A DNA stretch of 11,058 nt from positions 1 to 11,058 of the forward strand of contig JAQULX010000054.1 in assembly GCA_028718465.1 (NCBI GenBank), written 5' to 3'. The notes under the pieces are model-generated. The model had not been told where the DNA came from and made no database searches. It was given only the letters and a program-made list of their open reading frames with translations. Of the stretch, positions 6,335-11,058 are shown piece by piece. The position numbers and the translations under genes were made by a program. Within the stretch, counting starts at the first letter, position 1. The number at the start of each line of letters is the position of its first letter. The stretch comes from Dehalococcoidales bacterium (GTDB lineage: Bacteria > Chloroflexota > Dehalococcoidia > Dehalococcoidales > UBA3254).

Positions 6335-6558
6335 TCAGCAAGCCTCTTTAGAGCACGCCCGTATTTAGCATTGACCCTTCCCATAGCTTTCTGAACCTGG
6401 CTTTTCTGTTTTTCATCTCTAACAGGTGATATTAACAATATTGAACCGTCGGTAGTAATTTCCAGCGGTGTCTTGTCATCAATATTAAGAAGTTCCAGCA
6501 CTCCTTTATCTATTACCAGAGCCAGACTATTTCCATGGCGTGTTAGCTTTTTCAACAT
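6331..6558 (-). CDS. AbrB/MazE-family antitoxin
   Basis: A 75-residue swapped-hairpin AbrB/MazE/SpoVT DNA-binding protein. The N-terminal half has the family pattern (KKLTRHGNSLALVIDK, LLNIDDKTPLEITTDG, ILLISPV); the basic, charged C-terminal tail (about 48-75) is the likely toxin-wrapping part. ATG at 6558-6556 has GGAGG nine bases upstream. Upstream gene of the pair, with its stop overlapping the doc start. Such antitoxins neutralise the toxin and, with it, repress their own promoter; the palindrome at 6576-6599 sits where that operator should be. Confidence 0.9.
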   Translation of the reverse strand: MLKKLTRHGNSLALVIDKGVLELLNIDDKTPLEITTDGSILLISPVRDEKQKSQVQKAMGRVNAKYGRALKRLAE

Positions 6559-6575
6559 AATTTTATCCCTCCGGT

Positions 6576-6599
6576 ATTACGTTGTATCAACATTGTAAT
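6576..6599. promoter_or_regulatory. Palindromic operator over the toxin-antitoxin promoter
   Basis: A 24-base dyad with outer arms ATTAC (6576-6580) and GTAAT (6595-6599) and inner half-sites TGT/ACA in symmetric places. It covers the -10 box and the predicted start point, so binding would block initiation: the expected autoregulatory site of the AbrB/Doc pair (inference). Confidence 0.5.
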
Positions 6600-6620
6600 A
6601 TCTATCCGCCATTTTTTCAA
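6592..6620 (-). promoter_or_regulatory. Sigma-70 promoter of the toxin-antitoxin operon
   Basis: Minus-strand TTGAAA (plus 6620-6615), 17-base spacer, TACAAT (plus 6597-6592). Transcription would start near 6585, about 27 bases before the antitoxin ATG. Confidence 0.6.
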
Positions 6621-6656
6621 TTTTTCCGTTAACATCTTCTGTTCATGATGGCCTAT

Positions 6657-6690
6657 GCATCCTGGAAGCCTGATAATGGTATCATGCTGA
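6657..6690. repeat. Degenerate third copy of the dispersed-repeat core
   Basis: CCTGGAAGCCTGATAATGG matches GCTGGAAGCCTGCAATGGG of copies 1 and 2 with few changes. ATCATGCTGA, reminiscent of the start of the core, follows directly. Only the core is recognisable. Confidence 0.45.
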
Positions 6691-6704
6691 GCCTCTTCAT
6701 CCCC

Positions 6705-6745
6705 CGTCATTCCGGACGTCGATCCGGAATCTACCCTGTATCCCT
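6705..6745. repeat. REP-like hairpin element, copy A
   Basis: ATTCCGGA (6709-6716) and TCCGGAAT (6723-6730) form a perfect 8-bp hairpin with a 6-base loop, inside GTCATTCC...GGAATCTACCC. The same layout with a different stem recurs at 8488-8525. This is the general form of interspersed palindromic repeats common in intergenic DNA of several bacterial groups. Confidence 0.6.
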
Positions 6746-6814
6746 CTCCCCATTTAAATTCACTAGAACTTTTATAATTCGCCTATTTTAGTATTTTCGG
6801 ATTAGTCTCATGAA

Positions 6815-7612
6815 CTATTCCTTAGAGATCAAGAAGACTTTACCCCACATGAATCCGAAGGTAGCAGATGGAGAAGGTAACATGTATCCAGCATTAGCTC
6901 GTATCACTACTAGACCTGGCATATACTCCTTCTCCTTGAGCCTGTTGTAACCAATAGGGAATTCACCAACTGGAAAACCATTTGAAAAATACTCGTGAAT
7001 TTCTTCATCCAAAGTCCTGAACTCATCTGGGGTTAAACCCAGACTGACTGCTTTTTGGGTCTCATCTATATATTCCGCATCTACAATTACCAGATTCTTC
7101 TCTAACCCATAGACCGAAGATATTACCGCGCTTGCGGCTTGTACTCCAAGACCATCACTGCCGGCAACCAGGATAATTAGTCCTTCTTTATTCCAGGGAC
7201 TGGTCACTATCTCAATTAGTCCCTGCTCAACTCCGGGATAATCAGCCGTGATTGGCGGCAGCTTCGCTTTTTTCCTTACTTCATCCAGAATTGTGTTGGA
7301 GTCCTGTATACCGATGAGAATAAGGTTAAAATAAGCCTTCTCCTCCTCGATAACTTCATTCTCTTTTTTAATCGATACATTGGCATCGGGAGACATTCTT
7401 AAATAAGAGAGGATGTTATCTGCTGCCTGAGTTTCTTCCGGTGAAGCACTTGCGCTCACTACTATTGTAGAATTCCGGGAAAAAGCCTCTGGATACGCAT
7501 TAAGCTGTGGCTTCCCGAAGATCCCGCTGGCATTTAATGTCAGCATCAACGCAGCCACTAGTAGAAGCACAAGGAATCCTATCATAATTATCCGATAGCG
7601 TTTCTTTTTCAA
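6815..7612 (-). CDS. Membrane-anchored protein of unknown function
   Basis: 265 residues, not recognised with certainty. A basic start (MKKKRYR) and one hydrophobic segment (about 8-27) without a lipobox Cys suggest a signal anchor with the rest outside the membrane. The exported part looks globular, with alternating strands and helices. Residues 95-101 (FNLILIG) and 130-162 (GLIEIVTSPW, GLIILVAGSD, GVQAASAVI) resemble a repeated-strand fold seen in some archaeal S-layer and surface proteins; that resemblance is from memory and weak. The start is TTG 7612-7610 with GAGGG nine bases upstream. It stands alone, AT-rich, between the toxin-antitoxin pair and a repeat copy. No catalytic motif is visible. 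Confidence 0.7.
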   Translation of the reverse strand: MKKKRYRIIMIGFLVLLLVAALMLTLNASGIFGKPQLNAYPEAFSRNSTIVVSASASPEETQAADNILSYLRMSPDANVSIKKENEVIEEEKAYFNLILIGIQDSNTILDEVRKKAKLPPITADYPGVEQGLIEIVTSPWNKEGLIILVAGSDGLGVQAASAVISSVYGLEKNLVIVDAEYIDETQKAVSLGLTPDEFRTLDEEIHEYFSNGFPVGEFPIGYNRLKEKEYMPGLVVIRANAGYMLPSPSATFGFMWGKVFLISKE

Positions 7613-7642
7613 AATTTGATTCCCTCTTAGTGGCTTTAGAGA

Positions 7643-7672
7643 ATCTTACATCTCTCTAACTCGCTACCGCAA
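7643..7672 (-). promoter_or_regulatory. Weak candidate promoter for the 265-residue gene
   Basis: Minus-strand TTGCGG (plus 7672-7667), 18-base spacer, TAAGAT (plus 7648-7643), about 30 bases upstream of the TTG start. Inverted arms TAGAGA (7637-7642) and TCTCTA (7653-7658) bracket the -10. Both boxes are imperfect. Confidence 0.25.
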
Positions 7673-7691
7673 GCCTGATATCCAGTAAGCT

Positions 7692-7818
7692 ATCTCAGTA
7701 TCTTGAAGGCAATCTGAGGTCGTGAATTCTTCTTAAACGTTAATATCCTGTCATGCTGGAAGCCTGCAATGGGCGCTCCGAAGCATCTCAGGGCGGGGTG
7801 GCCCCTTTCCTTAATCAT
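7692..7818. repeat. Dispersed repeat, copy 2 (about 127 bp)
   Basis: Same orientation as copy 1, 1.87 kb upstream. The core from 7749 (TGTCATGCTGGAAGCCTGCA) to GGTGGCCCCT is nearly identical. The inner hairpin is broken here because GCAGGCT of copy 1 is replaced by GCGCTCC, while the outer ATGCT/AGCAT pair is kept. The upstream half is diverged but alignable. Confidence 0.75.
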
Positions 7819-7861
7819 TAATGTAACTCCACCCCCACAACCGCCAGCCCCCAGCGCGCCT

Positions 7862-8323
7862 CTATTGCGTGCAGTCAGGTATCTGCCTCTCTCGTCTTAA
7901 AGCCAGCAGGAATTTAACCATCTCGATAATGAAAGCGATACTCGCCGCTGCCATCAAGGAGATCAGGGCGTTCCTGGTTCCGGAATTCAGGAAAGTGCTG
8001 CTGAATGTAAAGGGGAATATCTTAAAAACGCTATATATGGCAAATCCACCCAGTCCAACGATAAGGCCCTGCATCAGATGATGAAACCAGCGGGGCCGGT
8101 AAAGAAGCAGAATGAAATTACCGATGATGCAGGCGCTCAACGCCAGATTGATCGCCCAGAGGCAGGAAATGAAATACTCGGCCGGGATAAATGAGAGGTT
8201 CAGAAAGCGCATATTATTGAAAAAATAAAGCAGCAGTATACTTATAACTATAGCGATATAATAACCCGCCGTGCCTGGCTTCTTGCCGGCTTTCTCCTTT
8301 GCGAGGACCGCATCACATACCAT
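7862..8323 (-). CDS. Small four-helix membrane protein of unknown function
   Basis: 153 residues with four predicted membrane segments (about 20-36, 50-75, 83-100 and 118-141), a basic N-terminus (KEKAGKKPG) and a charged tail (RRERQ). I recognise no family and see no conserved catalytic or transport motif. The ATG at 8323-8321 is preceded only by a weak AAGG, about 12 bases upstream. It lies downstream of fdhA on the same strand, about 280 bases away with palindromes between, so co-transcription with fdhA is doubtful. Confidence 0.65.
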   Translation of the reverse strand: MVCDAVLAKEKAGKKPGTAGYYIAIVISILLLYFFNNMRFLNLSFIPAEYFISCLWAINLALSACIIGNFILLLYRPRWFHHLMQGLIVGLGGFAIYSVFKIFPFTFSSTFLNSGTRNALISLMAAASIAFIIEMVKFLLALRRERQIPDCTQ

Positions 8324-8382
8324 CTATTATTTAATCCTTAGTCCATTACTCTGAAAATAGGATTTTCATCCTTTGTTGTTGG

Positions 8383-8451
8383 ACCTGTACAGGTTCATGA
8401 CCGATTCCAGCGGAATCTGCCACGTACCGTGATACGGGAACTGGAATCCAG
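8383..8451. repeat. Cluster of short palindromes
   Basis: Four dyads in tandem: ACCTGTACAGGT (8383-8394, perfect and unspaced); GATTCC-AGC-GGAATC (8403-8417); CCGT-GAT-ACGG (8427-8437); and CTGG-AAT-CCAG (8441-8451). They may be REP debris, a factor-binding region or the 3' end structure of the fdhA transcript. Confidence 0.5.
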
Positions 8452-8487
8452 CCCGGTTCTTATTTTGTCATTCCAGCCTTCTCATTT

Positions 8488-8525
8488 GTCATGCCGGCGC
8501 AGGCTGGCATCTACCCGGTCCCCTC
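8488..8525. repeat. REP-like hairpin element, copy B
   Basis: ATGCCGGC (8491-8498), GCAG, GCTGGCAT (8503-8510): an 8-bp stem with one G-U type pair, framed by GTCAT...ATCTACCCGGTCCCCTCTC. Frame and downstream tail match copy A (6705-6745) while the stem bases differ in a compensated way. Confidence 0.6.
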
Positions 8526-8605
8526 TCACCTTTAGAATTTTATATATAGAATTTCTTTCGTATTTATTATTTCGTATTTTGAATTTTTCTCTCGATTCTT
8601 TAATC

Positions 8606-11058
8606 TTATTTCTTAATTTTCTCGCCGTCCAGCCTCTCCACTTTTACCGCGCAGAATTTTAGCTCGGGTGTTTTGGAAATGGGATCGCAGGCCGAATTGG
8701 TCAGGGCGTTGGTCGGGCTTTCGGCGAAATGGAAATTCATGTAAACGGCGCCCGCCGGGGTATCGGTGGTGACTTTTGCCCTGGCGGTGATCCGCCCGCG
8801 CCGGGAGGATACGGCCACCATCTCTTTGTCGGCAATGCCCAGGGCAGCGGCATCCGCCGGATTTATTTCAACCCACTCCTCGCCGAGAAAACAGTTGAGG
8901 CCCTTGACCCGGCCGGTCATGGTGCGGGTATGATAGTGGAAAAGCGACCGCCCGGTAATCAGTATCAGCGGATAGCTGCTGTCGGGCAGTTCGGCGGCCG
9001 GTCGATAGCTCAAACCCATAAACCTCCCTTTCCCCCGGGTAAATATACGGGTATGCAGGATCGGCGTGCCGGGATGTTCGGGAGTGGGACACGGCCACTG
9101 GATCCCCCCTTTTTCCAGGCGCTCATAAGAAATGCCGGCCATGCTGGGAGTGAGGCAGGTCATCTCCTCCCATATTTGCTGAGGATGCGTATAATCAAAT
9201 CCGCTCCAGCCCATTTTCCGGGCGATCAGGCTGACTATCTCCCAGTCGGGTTTGGCCTCTCCCGGAGGCTCGACCGCTTTTCTGACGCGCTGGACCCGCC
9301 GCTCGGTATTGGTAAATGTTCCGTCATCAGCGGCAAAGCCGGCCGCCGGCAGGACCACATGGGCCAGTTTGGCCGTTTCCGTCAAAAAGATATCCTGGAC
9401 AACGAGGAACTCCAGGTTCTTCAGGGACTGGATGGTATGATTCATGTCCGGTTCGCTGAGGACCGGATCTTCGCCGATCAGGTAGACCGCTTTTAGCTGT
9501 CTGTTATAGGCCGCCTGGTACATCTGGGTCAGCATCAGTCCCGGCGCGGGATTCAAAGGCACCCCCCAGGCATCTTCGAATTTCTTTTGCACCTCGGGGT
9601 TGTTCACCGGCTGATAGCCGGGGAAAGTGCCGGGCAAAGCCCCCATGTCGCAGGCCCCCTGGACATTGTTCTGCCCTCGAAGGGGATTGACCCCGCTTCC
9701 CGGCTTACCGATATTCCCGGTAGCTAAGGCCAGGTTAGCCAGGGACATGACGCCGTCAGTGCCGTGGGTGTGCTCGGTGATGCCCAGGGTATAAAGAATG
9801 GCGGCGGGCTTGCTGGTGGCGTAAAGGCGGGCCGCCCGGACTATCTGGTCCGCCGGAACGCCGGTTATTTCTTCCACCCGGGAAAGAGGGAAGTCTTTCA
9901 GAGATTCTTTTAGCTCGTCAAAATTCTCACATCTTTCAGCTATAAAGGCTTCATCCTCCAGCCCTTCTTCCAGGATGATGCGTATCATTCCCATGATCAG
10001 GGCCACATCGGTGCCGGGATTCAGCCTCAGCCATATATCGGCGTACCGGCAAAGCGGAATTTCCCGGGGATTGATGACGATCAGCCTGGTGCCGTTTTTC
10101 GCCGCCTGCATCACCTTGAATCCGATAACCGGATGAGCGGCGGTGGTATTGGTCCCCACCGCCATGATGCAGGCCGCATTGATAAAATCGTTTATATTAT
10201 TGGTTTGAGCCCCGCTCCCGAACGTGGTGGCCAGACCGGCCACCGTAGGGGCATGTCAGACCCGGGCACAATTATCAACATTGTTTGTGCCCAACACCCC
10301 CCTGGCGAATTTTTGCGCGACATAGTTGTCCTCGTTGGATGTCCGGGATGAGGATATAACGGCGACTTCATCCGGTTTATAATCTTTTAACCGGCCGGCA
10401 ATCAGCTCCAGGGCTTCGTCCCAGGAGGCCGGCTCCAGCCTGTCGTTTTTCCTGATCAACGGTGTGGTGAGCCTGTCGGGATGGTTGACCCATTCGGGAA
10501 TGCTGAAGCGGCCCTTGACGCAGAGCAGTCCCTGATTGGATGGGCCGCCGGGATTGCCCCGGACGGATACAATCTGCTCGCCGCGTACCCCGAGAGTCAT
10601 GGAGCAGCCTACCCCGCAGTAAGGACAGGTGGTATTGACCTCGGTAGTCGGCTGGAATGTTTGCCTGGGTGCCAGAGCCCCTACCGGACAGCGGGCCACA
10701 CATTCGCCGCAGGAACGGCAAATAGAATCGAAAAGCTCCGTATCATTGAAAGTGCTGACTTTCATATCGGAACCGCGGTTGGCCATGTCGATAGCGCCCA
10801 CCCCGACTACTTCATTACAGGCGCGGACGCATCTGCCGCAGAGAATGCATTTGTTGCGGTCGAAATCAAAGAAAGGATTGCTGGTATCGATTGCGTTGTC
10901 TGCCTGCTTTTTAGGCAGGCGTATCTGGTTTATTCCCAGATGGGCGGCTACCTTCTGAAGCTCGCAGTGCTGGTTGGCGGAGCAGGTCAGGCAGTCGGCC
11001 GGATGATCGGCAATCAAAAGTTCGACTACCGTCCGGCGGGCTTTATTGACCGCTTCGG
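8606..11058 (-). CDS. fdhA: Selenocysteine-containing formate dehydrogenase alpha subunit, NuoG-like; N-terminus beyond window edge
   Basis: Molybdenum/tungsten-bis-MGD formate dehydrogenase; 816 codons are visible in one frame, reading UGA (10258-10256) as selenocysteine. In order there are: the end of a NuoG-like N-terminal region with an HPADCLTC...HC His/Cys cluster (about 11005-10964); two [4Fe-4S] sets CILCGRCVRAC and CRSCGECVARC (about 10849-10690); the catalytic-domain cluster CPYCGVGC...C (about 10627-10520); the active site NCARV-Sec-HAPTVAG; the substrate Arg in NPLRGQNNVQGACDMG (codon 9679-9677); and the C-terminal dinucleotide-binding domain (YPLILITGRSLFHYHTRTMTG to stop). Roughly 80 N-terminal residues, probably a [2Fe-2S] domain, are missing. 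This form usually works with NuoEF-like subunits on NAD(P) or ferredoxin in the cytoplasm; none is in the window. A naive reading splits it into two genes at the UGA. Confidence 0.95.
10226..10244 (-). promoter_or_regulatory. Bacterial SECIS element in fdhA
   Basis: Eleven bases after the UGA, the minus strand reads GGTGGCC-GGTCT-GGCCACC: a perfect 7-bp stem closing the loop GGUCU, the same apical loop bases and distance as the E. coli fdhF element bound by SelB. It directs selenocysteine insertion at 10258-10256. Confidence 0.9.

Larger units (their letters stand above)
8324..8605. other. Palindrome-rich spacer downstream of fdhA
   Basis: About 280 bases with no credible gene. The half near the membrane-protein gene holds a run of small palindromes (8383-8451). 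The middle holds REP-like copy B (8488-8525). The part next to fdhA (about 8535-8605) is very AT-rich. No hairpin with an adjoining U-run on the minus strand was identified as the fdhA terminator. Confidence 0.6.

Noticed and set aside
7824..7860. G-quadruplex candidate on the minus strand after the membrane-protein gene
   Set aside because: Only two tracts of three or more G are present; at best a weak two-layer structure.
5694..8525. CRISPR array or complete insertion sequence in the repeat-rich segment
   Set aside because: Repeat units are not regularly spaced, have no uniform spacers and there is no transposase gene.
8729..9496. Long 255-codon plus-strand open frame opposite fdhA
   Set aside because: It is antisense to strongly conserved FdhA sequence. 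Its protein is Gly/Arg/Pro-rich with no motif, as expected for a GC-rich shadow frame.
10256..10258. fdhA as a pseudogene split by a nonsense codon
   Set aside because: The stop is exactly at the catalytic Sec position and is followed by a SECIS hairpin. The frame is maintained and all cluster and substrate residues are intact.

Overview
The window looks like chromosomal DNA from an obligately anaerobic bacterium. It carries a TRAP transporter for organic acids or similar solutes, an NADH-type electron-transfer flavoprotein operon of the FixABCX/EtfABCX kind, and a large NuoG-like formate dehydrogenase whose active site is selenocysteine. The Ser/Thr/Pro/Ala-rich linker after the lipobox of the TRAP binding protein, and short GTCAT(T/G)CC...GG(A/C)ATCTAC hairpin repeats between genes, remind me of Chloroflexota (Dehalococcoidia-like) genomes. 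That assignment is low-confidence inference; Desulfobacterota or Firmicutes cannot be excluded.

Layout. (1) Positions 1-1470, minus strand: a TRAP operon with dctP (solute-binding lipoprotein) followed by the start of dctQ, which runs off the left edge. Both use TTG starts with strong ribosome sites, and a long stem-loop lies between them. (2) 1471-1915: a divergent regulatory region with a likely promoter on each strand and two dyads, one resembling a Rex (NADH-sensing) operator. (3) 1916-5619, plus strand: etfB-etfA-fixC-fixX, a tightly overlapping operon. EtfA has an extra N-terminal two-cluster ferredoxin domain. A perfect 11-bp-arm palindrome overlaps the fixX stop codon. (4) 5620-8605: an accessory, repeat-rich stretch. 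It holds a minus-strand AbrB/MazE-Doc toxin-antitoxin pair with a promoter and overlapping palindrome, a membrane-anchored protein of unknown function and a small four-helix membrane protein. Two copies of a ~130-bp repeat, a third fragment, two REP-like hairpins and a cluster of small palindromes fill the spacers. (5) 8606-11058, minus strand: most of fdhA, read through an in-frame UGA at 10258-10256 with a textbook bacterial SECIS hairpin directly after it. The gene continues past the right edge.

Working together (inference): the TRAP system would import an organic substrate. EtfAB-FixCX could split or confurcate electrons between NADH, ferredoxin and a quinone or other acceptor. The NuoG-like formate dehydrogenase would couple formate/CO2 to the same NAD(P)H/ferredoxin pool, though its partner subunits lie outside the window. 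No tRNA, rRNA, CRISPR array or complete insertion sequence was seen.
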